Positions 16,608-25,629 of a stretch of 64,000 nucleotides of DNA are shown in pieces. The translations under genes were made by a program, and so were the position numbers. Where the stretch lies: NCBI GenBank assembly GCA_034420475.1, contig DAOULH010000101.1:8249-72248 (forward strand), written 5' to 3'. The DNA is from Bin87 sp034420475. Lineage in GTDB: Bacteria > Chloroflexota > Dehalococcoidia > Lucifugimonadales > UBA3495. Each line of letters opens with the position of its first letter. Positions within the stretch are counted from its first letter, which is position 1. Below the pieces are notes generated by a model. The model made no database searches, was not told the origin of the DNA, and was given only the letters and a program-made list of their open reading frames with translations.

Positions 16608-17624
16608 CTACCACTCCGAGCGGGGCGGGCGTTCCATCAGGACGGGTATGCAATCGGCGGCGGGGAGGCCCTCGAACAGCACCTGCGACATGAGGCGGGT
16701 GATGGGCATATCGACTTCCAGGCGCTCGGCGATTTCCAGGGCGGCCACGGTGGTGTTGACGCCCTCGGCCACGGCGCCCATGTCGGCCAGGATGTCGGGG
16801 AGCTGACGACCCCGGGCCAGTTCCTCGCCGACGCGGCGGTTGCGGCTCAGCGGGCTGCTGCACGTCGCCATCACGTCGCCCAGGCCGGCCAGGCCGGCAA
16901 AGGTCATCAGTTGGGCGCCGGCGGCGATGCCCAAGCGTCCGATTTCGTTCAGGCCGCGGGTTACCAGGGCGGCCTTGGCGTTGTCACCCACGTCCATGCC
17001 GTCGGCGATGCCGGCGGCCAGAGCGATGATGTTCTTCAGCGATCCGCCCATCTCCACGCCCACCACGTCGTCGCTGGTGTAAACGCGAAAGGCCGGCGAC
17101 ATCAGGGCATCCTGGACGAGACGGCGCGATTCTTCTTCCGAGGCTGCCACCACGGTCACGGCCGGTTTGCCGGCGATGACTTCGCCGGCCAGATTGGGCC
17201 CGGACAGGACAGCGAATCGCCCGGGTGGGTGACCGGGCATTTCCTGCGCCAGCACTTCACTCATGCGCAGGCCGGCGGGCAGTTCCAGTCCCTTCGTAGC
17301 GCTGAGGACCACGGCGTCCGCGGAGACGTGCGGAGCAACGCGCTGCAGGCTCTGCCGGAAACTGTCGGACGGCACGGCGACAATCGCCAGGCCGGCATCG
17401 CCCAGGGCCGACGCGGGATCATGCTCGACGGACAAGGTGTCGGGGAACGGCACACCGGGCAGACGTCGGGCGTGCTCACCGGCGCGTCGCAGCGTTTCCG
17501 CCTCGTCGGCAGTGCGGCAGAGAAGACGCACGGGCGAGCCGCCGCGGGCCGCCAGCACGGCGAGGGTGGTGCCCCAGGTAGTGGCGCCGAGGACGGCGGT
17601 GGGGGATGGGAGTCTAAAGGGCAA
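16608..17624 (-). CDS. gpsA: NAD(P)-dependent glycerol-3-phosphate dehydrogenase
   Basis: It reduces dihydroxyacetone phosphate to sn-glycerol 3-phosphate for phospholipid synthesis. The Rossmann motif is GATTWGTTLA near the N terminus. Later blocks include VLSATKGLE, VLSGPNLAGEV, the catalytic lysine region GGSLKNIIALAAGIADG, and LAGLGDVMATCSSPLSRNRR. All key regions are present and length (about 338 residues) is normal. No ATG start exists. A TTG at 17624 gives a normal short N terminus, while a GTG at 17645 and a TTG at 17663 are alternatives. It is a housekeeping gene with no clear operon partner here. Confidence 0.92.
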   Translation of the reverse strand: MPFRLPSPTAVLGATTWGTTLAVLAARGGSPVRLLCRTADEAETLRRAGEHARRLPGVPFPDTLSVEHDPASALGDAGLAIVAVPSDSFRQSLQRVAPHVSADAVVLSATKGLELPAGLRMSEVLAQEMPGHPPGRFAVLSGPNLAGEVIAGKPAVTVVAASEEESRRLVQDALMSPAFRVYTSDDVVGVEMGGSLKNIIALAAGIADGMDVGDNAKAALVTRGLNEIGRLGIAAGAQLMTFAGLAGLGDVMATCSSPLSRNRRVGEELARGRQLPDILADMGAVAEGVNTTVAALEIAERLEVDMPITRLMSQVLFEGLPAADCIPVLMERPPRSEW

Positions 17625-17766
17625 GGGGGTTCTTCGAACGTTCACTACGAGCCAGATAACCAAGGTTGACAGCGAAGTTAGTATAATGATATTCTAACAA
17701 TGTCGGGTGCTCCTAGTGAGCTTGATATGGTTCGCCCAGCCTGACATCAATGACTTACACGCCCTC

Positions 17767-18606
17767 CTACTCGGAGGGCTTTTGCTTGCGTTCTTCCCAC
17801 GCAGCGCGAGACGCTTCAATCAGCGGCGAGTTGTTAGGCCATACCTTGAGGCCGTGAAGAACAGCCCCGTTAGTGCTCTGGTAAAAGCGGGGCAATATTT
17901 CCTCAAAGTAGGGATAATCCATGTTGAGGTACTTGAATGCACGATAGACGTTGTAAGCCATTTGGTCGGCAAGCTGTACACCGTTCGATAGCTCGCTGCG
18001 CGTGAAGAACGGATATTCAACGATGTTTGGAAATCTCATATTCCAATTGCCCGACCGCAGAAAGTATGCGTGCCGCATTGCAACAGCCCGGTTGAGCTGT
18101 GGACTAGTGTCATCCATTATGATCAGGGCCTGATGCCGTGGATGATACTCATACATATAATGCTGAATACGCTCTATCAAAAATTCGTAGGCTCTCTGAT
18201 GCAGGGCTTCTTCAGTTGTGCCGGCGTACAGGTAGCGTTTGTCAATCACTGACGCTATGATCGCGGTCTTACGTTTTACTACTTGCTCAAGATAGACATC
18301 GGTAAGCCTCTGGCGTTCATCCGGCGTTAGCGCATTCAGAAAAGGACTGGCTTTCCTTCGTCCGTCAGGGTTGCGCAGCCAGTTTGACTTGACCTCGCAA
18401 CCAGCAAGGTCAAATGATCCTGCGCCGTCTCGCGTTATACGGTCGGCGAGTTCGAGTTTTAGACCAGATACTTCCCGCTCAAAGGGTCGCCACTGCCGTT
18501 CGTACATACCGACTGCAAGCAGCACGTAAATGTGGTCCTTCGGTTTTTCGGGCGTGCCGACCGAAGGGTCGCGTGAGCCGGATTCGTCCAAGTAGAAGAA
18601 ATACAT
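17767..18606 (-). CDS. DUF3800 protein (RNase H-like fold)
   Basis: The ATG at 18606 behind aagaggcg starts MYFFYLDESGSRDP, the typical DUF3800 opening with its acidic DES motif. IIMDDTSPQLNRAV in the middle and GVQLADQMAYNVYRAF near the C terminus complete the set of acidic residues expected of an RNase H-like active site. Length is 279 residues. The family is widespread and uncharacterised in most cases, often near mobile or defence genes. It is followed at 17761-17784 by a hairpin that overlaps the last codons. Confidence 0.85.
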   Translation of the reverse strand: MYFFYLDESGSRDPSVGTPEKPKDHIYVLLAVGMYERQWRPFEREVSGLKLELADRITRDGAGSFDLAGCEVKSNWLRNPDGRRKASPFLNALTPDERQRLTDVYLEQVVKRKTAIIASVIDKRYLYAGTTEEALHQRAYEFLIERIQHYMYEYHPRHQALIIMDDTSPQLNRAVAMRHAYFLRSGNWNMRFPNIVEYPFFTRSELSNGVQLADQMAYNVYRAFKYLNMDYPYFEEILPRFYQSTNGAVLHGLKVWPNNSPLIEASRAAWEERKQKPSE

Positions 18607-18707
18607 CTTGTCGCCTCTTGGGCCGGCTGCGGTTCGCCCGGCGTTACTGTGCTGACACAGCAACATCGATCAGTCGGATTAGTAGGTAGAAAACCGTTGG
18701 AGCTCGG

Positions 18708-18983
18708 TCAGGAACCTTCCTCCGTTTCCCCGGCCAGAAAACGCTCAACATCCGGCGTGCGGGGTAGCGTGAGAACACTCTCCACCTCAACACCAAACCG
18801 TTTGTACGCCTCGTCAGTACGCTTGCGCTGTTCTGCGCGCCCTTCTCTTTTCGCCCGGTTCCGCGCTTTGGGAATCAGCAATACCATTCGACCCGTCACC
18901 TCCAATACAATCGCCGCCAGCAGCGCGATGCCCGCCGCCGCGCCAAAGATAGCGGCCAGCAGATACACCTGATCTTCACGCAA
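18708..18983 (-). CDS. Small membrane protein with one strong helix, unknown
   Basis: A TTG start at 18983 is preceded by ggag at eight bases. The first half is hydrophobic (VYLLAAIFGAAAGIALLAAI, then a second short stretch MVLLIP) and the second half is basic and helical (KARNRAKREGRAEQRKRTDE). The layout suggests one or two membrane spans with a cytoplasmic charged tail. It follows a 27-codon hydrophobic reading frame at 19018 on the same strand. No family recognised. Confidence 0.55.
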   Translation of the reverse strand: MREDQVYLLAAIFGAAAGIALLAAIVLEVTGRMVLLIPKARNRAKREGRAEQRKRTDEAYKRFGVEVESVLTLPRTPDVERFLAGETEEGS

Positions 18984-19017
18984 GCAGTTGGCTCCATTGC
19001 AGCCGGGTCCGGTTCAG

Positions 19018-19101
19018 TCACCATCCCAAGACTGCGATTGCGACATAGAACAGATAGTAGGCAATCCGGTATTCTCCGACTGCTCGCCTGAACAAGGCCA
19101 T
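19018..19101 (-). CDS. Possible 27-residue membrane peptide
   Basis: The reading frame from the ATG at 19101 encodes a basic start (MALFRRAVGEYR) and one hydrophobic segment (IAYYLFYVAIAVLGW) to a TGA at 19018. It has a weak caggat upstream site. It lies 35 bp ahead of the membrane-protein gene at 18983 on the same strand, so the two may be one transcript. Too short to prove from sequence alone. Confidence 0.35.
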   Translation of the reverse strand: MALFRRAVGEYRIAYYLFYVAIAVLGW

Positions 19102-19168
19102 CGTAACATCCTGCCAATTGAATCAGGCAGGGGCAAGCAGCCGGAGATTGCTTTGGGTAGGGAAGCGT

Positions 19169-20356
19169 CTAGTTGTCCGCGCCCTGCTTGGTGTTGAAGT
19201 GGGGCATCACGTCGCTGGCGAACCATTCCAGCTGTTCCATGGACGCCGAGGTGGGCATGCCCATGTTGGTGATGCCGATGTTGACCTCCTCCAGGCCAGG
19301 ATAGCGTTCCTGGATTTCCATCAACTGCTCGGTGATGCGGTCGGGCGGGCCGACGAGGTACTGGCCGGCGGCGACGGATTCCTCGATGGTGGGCATCTTG
19401 AGACCCTGGGGTACCGGGCGGCCGAAGGCGTTGAGGGCATCCAGCTGCTCCTGGGTCAGGCCGGAAATGAAGCCCAGAGGGCCGAACATCTTGACGCGCT
19501 CTTCCATCCACAGGCGGGCCTGGTCCATGGCTTCCTTCTCGGAGTTGGCGATCTGCACCGAGTAACCCACGGCGAGGCCCTCGCCCAGTTCCCACTCCTT
19601 GCCGTGCTCGGCGTGGATGGCCTGCCAACGGTGGATCACCTCGTCGCTGGCGCCGCCGGTGGCCGCGCCGCCGCCGATGATGCCCTTGATGCCCCAACGG
19701 GCCATGAAGTTGATGGCCCGGTCGCTGGCCGACACCACGGGCTGCCACCACTCGACCTCGTACTTGGGCCGGGGAACCAGGGTGATCTCTTCCAGGTCGT
19801 AGCCCCGGTAGGGCACGTTGGGCGGAATGTCGTAGTGCTTGCCGTGGTGGGAGAAGCTGCGCTGGTTGAACGCCTTCCACATCACCTCGACCTGCTCCTC
19901 GAAGAGCTCGCGGTTGGCGTTCTGGTCCATGATGGGCGAACCGAAGACCTCAACCTCGCGGGTGTGGTAGCCGCGGCCCACGCCGAAGCGCACGCGGCCG
20001 TCGGTGAGCCAGTCGGCGGTGGCGTAGTCCTCGGCCAGGCGCAGGGGGTTCCACATGGGGTTGATGTTGAAGCCGCAGCCGAACCGGAGCTTCTCGGTGA
20101 GGTGGGCCAGGTGCACCCAGAGCATCAGCAGGTTGGGGATGCACTCGTAGCCCTCGCGCTGGAAGTGGTGCTCGGCGGCCCAGAAGGTGTCGTAGCCGAG
20201 GCGGTCCATGGCGATGGCAATCTGTTCGGCCTTCTCGATGGCGCCGCCGGCCAGTTCCTCGTCGGAGAGCCAGCGATCGTTGGCGGGGGTGCCCTGGTAG
20301 CCGGGGTTGTCCATATCGACGTTGCCGGCCCAAAGGCTGCCAAATCTGGTAATCAT
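19169..20356 (-). CDS. LLM-class (luciferase-like) flavin-dependent oxidoreductase
   Basis: The ATG at 20356 follows ggagg and gives 395 residues. The TIM-barrel fold of bacterial luciferase-like monooxygenases is indicated by DTFWAAEHHFQREGY, the ADWLTDGRVRFGVGRGY block, and SASDRAINFMARWGIKG. These enzymes use reduced flavin (FMN or F420) to oxidise organic substrates. The substrate cannot be read from sequence. Expansion of this family is known in SAR202-type Chloroflexota, where it has been linked to oxidation of recalcitrant organic matter. Downstream of the epoxide hydrolase on the same strand, it may share a pathway with it. Confidence 0.88.
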   Translation of the reverse strand: MITRFGSLWAGNVDMDNPGYQGTPANDRWLSDEELAGGAIEKAEQIAIAMDRLGYDTFWAAEHHFQREGYECIPNLLMLWVHLAHLTEKLRFGCGFNINPMWNPLRLAEDYATADWLTDGRVRFGVGRGYHTREVEVFGSPIMDQNANRELFEEQVEVMWKAFNQRSFSHHGKHYDIPPNVPYRGYDLEEITLVPRPKYEVEWWQPVVSASDRAINFMARWGIKGIIGGGAATGGASDEVIHRWQAIHAEHGKEWELGEGLAVGYSVQIANSEKEAMDQARLWMEERVKMFGPLGFISGLTQEQLDALNAFGRPVPQGLKMPTIEESVAAGQYLVGPPDRITEQLMEIQERYPGLEEVNIGITNMGMPTSASMEQLEWFASDVMPHFNTKQGADN

Positions 20357-20450
20357 GTAACGGGTTCCTCCTTGGTAGCTGACCGGCAAGCCGGCCTGGG
20401 TTCGAGGTTCATTGGCGGATATGGTAGCGGGTTTCGGGAGGGATGTCAGC

Positions 20451-20897
20451 CTAGTCGCCGTTGCCTTCGCCATTGTTACCGCCGGCAGTTCCTTCTGGAG
20501 GGTCGAGAGAGTCGGTCAGCGGGGCTACCGGCAGACCGTCGTCCCCGTGGCGATGGAGAGCAAAACGAGCGATCAACCTACGATTGGCGATGATTTCGGC
20601 ACGGTTGGCCTGGAAATCGAGCTTCAACTCCGCGCGCAGATCGGCCATTTCCGTTCTGACATTTGCGATGTCGCCTTTCAGCTCCGCGCGCAGATCGGCC
20701 ATCTCCGTTCTGACATTCGCGATGTCGCCTTTCAGCTCCGTTTTCAACCCGGCGATGTCCCCTTGCAGTTCGAACCTCACCGAGTTCATGGCGGTTTTCA
20801 GAACCCAGACTCCAATGCCGCCGAGTCCTATCATCACCAGGACAATGGCCACCGCGGAGCCAATGATGGTCCACTGTATGATTTGCGTATCATCCAT
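20451..20897 (-). CDS. TM-coiled-coil protein with 18-residue repeats
   Basis: The product (148 residues) starts MDDTQIIQWTIIGSAV and has one N-terminal helix to about residue 35. Two near-identical 18-residue repeats of the form LKGDIANVRTEMADLRAE follow (54-bp units at 20628-20681 and 20682-20735), then a tail with ALHRHGDDGLPV. The anchor, rod and HRH-D-D tail layout matches the paralogs at 10031-11188, suggesting one larger family. The DNA repeat predicts length variation by whole coiled-coil units. It lies 11 bp from the epoxide hydrolase stop on the same strand. Confidence 0.65.
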   Translation of the reverse strand: MDDTQIIQWTIIGSAVAIVLVMIGLGGIGVWVLKTAMNSVRFELQGDIAGLKTELKGDIANVRTEMADLRAELKGDIANVRTEMADLRAELKLDFQANRAEIIANRRLIARFALHRHGDDGLPVAPLTDSLDPPEGTAGGNNGEGNGD

Positions 20898-20908
20898 GGC
20901 TTTTCTCT

Positions 20909-22135
20909 CTACCGCAGATGCCGGAAGAACTCGCGCATGTCGTTCACCAGTTCGGCGGGCTTCTCCAGGGCAGCGAAGTGGCCGCCGCTGTCCATCTCGG
21001 TCCAGCGCTGCACGTTGTAGGTGCGCTCGGCCCAGGAACGCGGCGGCGTGGACAGTTCCTTGGGGAAGACGGCGATGGCGCAGGGAACGCCGATCTGGTC
21101 GTCGGGGCCGAAGTACCAGGGGGTGCGGCTGTTCTCGTAGTACAGGCGGGTGCTGGAGTTGATGGTCTGGGTGACCCAGTAGATCATCACGGTGGTGAGC
21201 AGGTCGTCCTTGGTGTACACGCTCTCCACGTCGCCGTTGCAGTCGCTCCAGGTGCGGTACTTCTCCACGATCCAGGCGCAGAGGCCGACGGGGGAGTCGT
21301 TGAGCCCGTAGGCCAGAGTCTGGGGCTTGGTGCCCTGGATGTGGGCATAGCCGCCCTCGGCCGCCTGCCACGAGACCCGCTGGTCGATCATGGCCAGCTC
21401 ATCGTCGGACAGAGTGGCGGCGAAGTCGCGGCGGTAGCCTCCCTGGGGCGTGCCGATGACCTGCTCCAGGCGCTCCCGCATACTCAAGCCCTCAAGGCTG
21501 GCGCCCTGGTAGGGTATGGCCTGGGTCACGGAGGTAGTGTGGATGCCCAGCACGTGATTGGCGTGGTGGAAGCCCAGGCGCGCGGTCACGCCGGCGCCCC
21601 AGTCGCCACCCTGGGCGGCGTAGCGCTGGTAGCCAAGCTCGTCGGCCATGAGGATGTCCCACAGCTCGGCGATGCGGCGGGTGTTCACACCGCGCTCCCG
21701 GGTCTGGGCGCTGAAACCGTAGCCGGGCATGGAAGGGACAACAACATCGAAGGAGTCGGCCGGGTCGCCGCCGTGGCTGGCCGGGTCGGTGAGCAACGGG
21801 ATGATCTTGTGCATCTCGTAGATGGAGCCGGGCCAGCCGTGGGTGACGATGATGGGCATGGGGTTGGGGCCCTTGCCCTTCTCGTGGATGAAGTGGATGC
21901 CCTGGCCCTCGATGGTGGTGTAGAAGTTGGCAAAGGCGTTGAGACCGGCCTCGGCCTTGCGCCAGTCGAAGCCGTCTTGCCAGTAGGCCACCAGTTCCTT
22001 GATGTAGTCCAGGTTGGAACCGTAGTCCCATTCGGCGCCGGGAATCTCGTCGGGCCAACGCGCGTGGTTCAGCCGGTGCCGGAGGTCTTCCAGCACGTCG
22101 TCGGGCACGTTGATGGTGTAGGGCTGTACCGCCAT
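20909..22135 (-). CDS. Epoxide hydrolase, alpha/beta-hydrolase fold with EHN domain
   Basis: The 408-residue protein begins with the epoxide hydrolase N-terminal domain (DDVLEDLRHRLNHARWPDE). It then has the oxyanion motif THGWPGS, the nucleophile aspartate in AAQGGDWGAG, and the catalytic histidine in DSGGHFAALE. It would open epoxides to diols by an alkyl-enzyme intermediate. The start at 22135 has ggagg upstream. It is adjacent to an LLM flavin oxidoreductase, which might generate epoxides. That link is inference. Confidence 0.9.
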   Translation of the reverse strand: MAVQPYTINVPDDVLEDLRHRLNHARWPDEIPGAEWDYGSNLDYIKELVAYWQDGFDWRKAEAGLNAFANFYTTIEGQGIHFIHEKGKGPNPMPIIVTHGWPGSIYEMHKIIPLLTDPASHGGDPADSFDVVVPSMPGYGFSAQTRERGVNTRRIAELWDILMADELGYQRYAAQGGDWGAGVTARLGFHHANHVLGIHTTSVTQAIPYQGASLEGLSMRERLEQVIGTPQGGYRRDFAATLSDDELAMIDQRVSWQAAEGGYAHIQGTKPQTLAYGLNDSPVGLCAWIVEKYRTWSDCNGDVESVYTKDDLLTTVMIYWVTQTINSSTRLYYENSRTPWYFGPDDQIGVPCAIAVFPKELSTPPRSWAERTYNVQRWTEMDSGGHFAALEKPAELVNDMREFFRHLR

Positions 22136-22294
22136 GGTTGAACCTCCGGGGAGTAACTTGGGTTGAATGCAGTAGAGATTGCCGCCACAGGCGACCATCG
22201 CCGGCAGTTTAGCATAGGGCGTCGGGGCGGGCCGGATTGCGCGTTTGTTGGCCGGTTTTGCCAGGTGGTAAGATGGGAGGGAGGAGGCAGGAAA

Positions 22295-22624
22295 ATGGCT
22301 ACGCCCACTACACCACGCGAGGAAATTAGAGTCGTAGGTACACCGTCCGGCGAACCTGCGGTGTCCTACACACCTTCTGATGACTGGCTGGGAACTGCCA
22401 GTTTCATCCTTGCCGGCATCGCCGTAACCGGCCTGCTGATAGTTATTTTCGGCGTGTTCTTGACTCCCAGCGCCATGGCTATTCTGATTGGCGCCAGCAT
22501 CGTGACCCTGACGGGAATCGGCTGGACAATCGTAGCCGCGATAATGCTGATCAGCACAATCAAGCGGTGGCTCAATGATTCCGGTAAAGTGAATACAACA
22601 GCACCGCCAACCAGGCCAGAATAA
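22295..22624 (+). CDS. Two-span membrane protein, unknown
   Basis: The ATG at 22295 is preceded by gggaggaggc. The 109 residues comprise a polar N terminus of about 30 residues and two membrane helices (TASFILAGIAVTGLLIVIFG and AMAILIGASIVTLTGIGW, the second running on through TIVAAIMLI). A polar tail follows. No family recognised. It diverges from the epoxide hydrolase and its last 53 bp overlap the convergent gene at 22572. Confidence 0.6.
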   Translation: MATPTTPREEIRVVGTPSGEPAVSYTPSDDWLGTASFILAGIAVTGLLIVIFGVFLTPSAMAILIGASIVTLTGIGWTIVAAIMLISTIKRWLNDSGKVNTTAPPTRPE

Positions 22625-22838
22625 CCATAATCGCGACCACTCCAAACACTATCATCTTGATGTCAAGCACGATGGCCAGGGAAGCGGTCACCGCTGTCTC
22701 CGGTACGCCTCCCCGCAACCGCCAGGCTATAGGCGCGCATACCATGACGGCCAGAACCACGCTGAGTATCCCGAAAACGCCAACGCGACGCTGACCAACT
22801 GGCAGCTCTCTAATCAGCTCAGGAATCAGCCCCACCAA
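22572..22838 (-). CDS. Three-span hydrophobic protein, unknown (doubtful start)
   Basis: An 88-residue frame with hydrophobic segments VGVFGILSVVLAVMVCAPIA, TASLAIVLDIKMIVFGVVAI and VILAWLAVLLYSLY. It starts at TTG or GTG with no clear ribosome site. It overlaps the 3' end of the convergent membrane-protein gene by 53 bp, which is unusual but possible for two small genes. It stops 27 bp after hemW's stop codon region on the same strand, so it would precede hemW's end only by antisense arrangement. Real but weakly supported. Confidence 0.45.
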   Translation of the reverse strand: MVGLIPELIRELPVGQRRVGVFGILSVVLAVMVCAPIAWRLRGGVPETAVTASLAIVLDIKMIVFGVVAIMVILAWLAVLLYSLYRNH

Positions 22839-22865
22839 TTTTGAGATTGCATCCCACGTGGCGGG

Positions 22866-24146
22866 TTACTCTGCCAGAAAGCGCGTGAACACCTGGTTCG
22901 CCACCAGGTAGGCCTCCTCCGCCAGACGCAGCCGGCTATCCCCGTCCCACACCAGCAGCCCGTCCGCAGTTAGCTCGGCCAGTTCCCGCCGGTAGCGGGC
23001 GGACAGGTCGATCCCAACGCGCGCCGATGCGGCGGCGATGTCCATGCCGTCCAGCAGGCGCAGGCCCAGGAACATGGTCTCGGCGGCGGTGGTCGCCGCG
23101 TCGGATACCTCCGAGCCGGCAACTGTCGGGACGGCCGCTATCCTGTCAGCCGTCACCGCCGGCCACACGCCAGCCTCAACCGCTCCATCAGCCCACTCCC
23201 GGGCCAGGCGCGCGTACTCGCGGGGCGAGCGCACGGTCCAGAACCGGCAGGCGGATCCCGCCTCTCCGACGCGCAGGGACGAGTGGGCGCCCGGGCCGAC
23301 GCCCACCCACTGCAGGTTGCGCCAGTAGGCCAGGTTGTGCTCCGACTCCAGGCCGGGGAGCGTCCAGTTGCTGATCTCGTAGTGGTGGTATCCGGCGGCG
23401 GTCAGGGCGACGCGGGCGTGGTCGTACATATCGGCGGCAAGGTCCGGGTCCGGTTCGGGCAGGCGACCCTGCTGCACCCAGCGCCGCAGGGGAGTGCCCT
23501 CTTCCAGCGTCAGCGAGTAGAGGGACAGGTGCTCCGGCGCCAGCGCGACCACCTGCGCCACGGTATCCCGCCACTGGTCCAGTGACTGTTGCGGCAGGCC
23601 GTACATCAGGTCCAGGTTGACGTTGTCGAAGCCGGCGCGACGGCAGCGCTCCAACGCCTGAGCAGCCTCGTCGGCGTCGTGGCGGCGGCCCAGCATGGAC
23701 AGCAGACCGTTGTCCATGCTCTGGACGCCGATGCTCACCCGGTTGACGCCGGCGGCGCGGAGTTCGGCGCATTTCTCGGGAGACAGGTCGTTGGGGTTGC
23801 ACTCGGCGGTCATCTCCGCGTCGGCGCGGACTCCGTAGTTGCGGGCGATGGCATCCAGGATGCGGGCCACCTCACCGTCGGGCAGGTAGGACGGGGTGCC
23901 GCCGCCGAGGAAGACGGTGTTAACGGTTGGCCGGCCGAGGACGACGGACCACGCCGTTATCTCCTGGATGACGGCGGTCAGGAAGTCGTCGAACTGGGAC
24001 TCGATGCCCTGGTAGGTGTTGAAATCGCAGTACGGGCACTTGCTGAGGCAGAAGGGCACGTGGACGTACAGCGAGATGCCCTCGTCCAGGATGCCCTCGT
24101 CCAAGGTGAAAGCGTGATGGTCATGGGATGGCGCGGATTGAAACAT
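22866..24146 (-). CDS. hemW: HemW-type radical SAM heme chaperone (CPO-III-like)
   Basis: The CxxxCxxC cluster motif PFCLSKCPYC occurs at residues 33-40, followed by FLGGGTPSYL, the AECNPNDLS block and GVQSMDNGLL. These are typical of the HemN/HemW group. Its length (426 residues) and lack of the HemN-specific N-terminal extension favour HemW, which delivers heme to respiratory proteins, over the oxygen-independent coproporphyrinogen oxidase HemN. The two families are often confused. A 15-bp duplication near the start gives the repeated peptide LDEGI. The C-terminal domain (LRLLDGMDIAAASARVG) is complete. Confidence 0.88.
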   Translation of the reverse strand: MFQSAPSHDHHAFTLDEGILDEGISLYVHVPFCLSKCPYCDFNTYQGIESQFDDFLTAVIQEITAWSVVLGRPTVNTVFLGGGTPSYLPDGEVARILDAIARNYGVRADAEMTAECNPNDLSPEKCAELRAAGVNRVSIGVQSMDNGLLSMLGRRHDADEAAQALERCRRAGFDNVNLDLMYGLPQQSLDQWRDTVAQVVALAPEHLSLYSLTLEEGTPLRRWVQQGRLPEPDPDLAADMYDHARVALTAAGYHHYEISNWTLPGLESEHNLAYWRNLQWVGVGPGAHSSLRVGEAGSACRFWTVRSPREYARLAREWADGAVEAGVWPAVTADRIAAVPTVAGSEVSDAATTAAETMFLGLRLLDGMDIAAASARVGIDLSARYRRELAELTADGLLVWDGDSRLRLAEEAYLVANQVFTRFLAE

Positions 24147-24182
24147 AACGCATCCTGAACGCTGGGGAGGCATGACTAAAAC

Positions 24183-24210
24183 GTAGGGGCGAATGATCAT
24201 TCGCCCCTAC
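24183..24210. repeat. Perfect 28-bp palindrome (REP-like)
   Basis: The sequence gtaggggcgaatga followed by its exact complement forms a 28-bp palindrome between the DUF1232 gene and hemW. The half-site gtaggggcg is shared with hairpins at 47934-47962 and 51676-51702, defining a small dispersed family. There is no T run, so it is not a classical terminator. Confidence 0.75.
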
Positions 24211-24243
24211 CACGGAGTCAATATCGTTGGATCCTGGGGATGG

Positions 24244-24630
24244 TCAACCGCCGCGCTGGTCGTCCGCGTCGTCGGTGGGGCGGGCCTGCCCATCCACCAC
24301 GCTGTCGGGGTCACGGTCTTCGGGGCGGGGAGGCGGCGGATCGCCCATGTGCTCGCGCACGACGGCCCGGGGGCACAGGTTCCAGAATAGCCAGACCGCC
24401 AGCCCCAGGATGATGAGGTCATCATACCGGCCCAGGCCGTAGGGGATGCGATCCCGCACCAGGTCCACCGGGAAGATGGCGTAAATCACCGCCAGCGGGA
24501 TCAGCAGCTTGAGCAGCAGGTTGACGCGGGAATCCCGATGCAGGCGGTACAGCGCGCGCACGAACTTGACGATGCGCGGCCCCAGCTGGGGGCCGAACAT
24601 AAGCAGAATGGGCCAGAGGAAGCGGAGCAT
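24244..24630 (-). CDS. DUF1232/YkvA-type membrane protein
   Basis: The ATG at 24630 gives 128 residues. The conserved YkvA core is present: LLLKLLIPLAVIYAIFPVDLV then PYGLGRYDDLIILGLAVWLF (P-x-D-L and D-D-L signatures). A polar, acidic C-terminal tail of 40 residues (PPPPRPEDRDPDS) is probably disordered. The family sits in the membrane and its role is unknown. It lies upstream of hemW on the same strand, separated by a perfect palindrome. Confidence 0.85.
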   Translation of the reverse strand: MLRFLWPILLMFGPQLGPRIVKFVRALYRLHRDSRVNLLLKLLIPLAVIYAIFPVDLVRDRIPYGLGRYDDLIILGLAVWLFWNLCPRAVVREHMGDPPPPRPEDRDPDSVVDGQARPTDDADDQRGG

Positions 24631-25395
24631 AACAACGTCACCTACGTAATGCCATCGTAGCATACAAAAGTAGCCCTGGCGGACTTTACAGCGTGTCGCC
24701 GTATCCCAGGCGTCCTCGTTCTGACGGTTCCAGCCTTTCGTTGGTTGGGTCCGCCACCAGCACAAAATCTGCATGGTGGTGGCCCCGATAATTGCGACTG
24801 CCCTGCGATGTTAGCACATTAAGCGCCGCCGTCAGTCCTACAGGATGGTGGCTACGGCGGTTGATGGTTAGACAGGCTCGCCATGAGCGGATAGGGAAGA
24901 CTCGGCAATCGTCTTGGATCGTCCCTGCGGGGATTTTTGGGTGAGTGCCCGGCGAGGCAAGGACTCCCGCTCTTTCCACCGCTTGACACCGCGCACAATC
25001 AGGGCGCATATTGACACTGCGACAGACGCGGGATGTTCCCGCACCCGGCGTGGCCGGTTTCAGATGGGGCCTCGTGTCCCTCTTGCCCGGCTTACGCCGT
25101 CGGGATGTCCGCGTCTGTCGCAAGCGCCCATCCGAGACGCAAGGGGGACTTCACATTGCACAGCGGGCACAGGATGTCACCAACCGTTGGCCATCCGCTC
25201 AACTGCCCGTCAATACTACCTCCGCATATGATCACAACGCCCTGCAGTTGGAACCAGCAGGGCGTTGCGCCTGATTCACCTGACGAAAGCAGGAGAACCC
25301 GGGCTGATGAAGCAAGCGGAATTGTAGCCGCTTGAGCCTGTGGGTTTCAACATTACTCCTTTCGCCCGGGTGCATGGCGAAAGGAGTTTTCTGTC
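24631..25395. other. Long gap with no supported gene
   Basis: About 760 bases lie between the DUF1232 and the small membrane gene. Reading frames exist in several phases, but none has a ribosome site, a recognised motif or convincing composition. A hairpin caacgccctgc / gcagggcgttg at 25235-25267 could be a terminator or part of a structured RNA, without a T run. No tmRNA, RNase P or SRP RNA core was recognised on either strand. Confidence 0.5.
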
Positions 25396-25629
25396 ATGGC
25401 TATGAAGCCGCGCATCGCCCGCATTTGCGCCCGTATCCGGGTTTTCATCGCCGCCGGTACCGTGCCGCTGGCACTGCTGGTTTTCCTGGTCAGTATCCCC
25501 TTTGGCTGGGAAACAGCGGCCATCGCCGGCATTGCATCACTCGGTTGTGGAGCAGGCATATCCGCGCTGGGTATTCCCATCTTTGGGTTAGTCGTCAGTT
25601 GGGCGTGGCCCGAACGGTTCGGCAACTAA
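25396..25629 (+). CDS. Small two-span membrane protein, unknown
   Basis: The ATG at 25396 has a strong aaaggag site. The 77 residues include helices FIAAGTVPLALLVFLVSIPF and ASLGCGAGISALGIPIFGLV, with a basic N terminus predicting an inside start. No family recognised. It stands alone on the plus strand. Confidence 0.6.
   Translation: MAMKPRIARICARIRVFIAAGTVPLALLVFLVSIPFGWETAAIAGIASLGCGAGISALGIPIFGLVVSWAWPERFGN

Noticed and set aside
17762..17784. gccctcc/ggagggc hairpin followed by tttt as a terminator
   Set aside because: The T run is on the plus strand, where no gene precedes it, and the hairpin overlaps the DUF3800 stop codons.
19118..20593. Long plus-strand frame opposite the LLM oxidoreductase
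   Set aside because: Exact antisense of a gene with clear domain motifs; no ribosome site or family resemblance.
24686..25123. Minus-strand frame in the long gap
   Set aside because: Part of its C terminus looks protein-like, but there is no start signal, motif or consistent composition.
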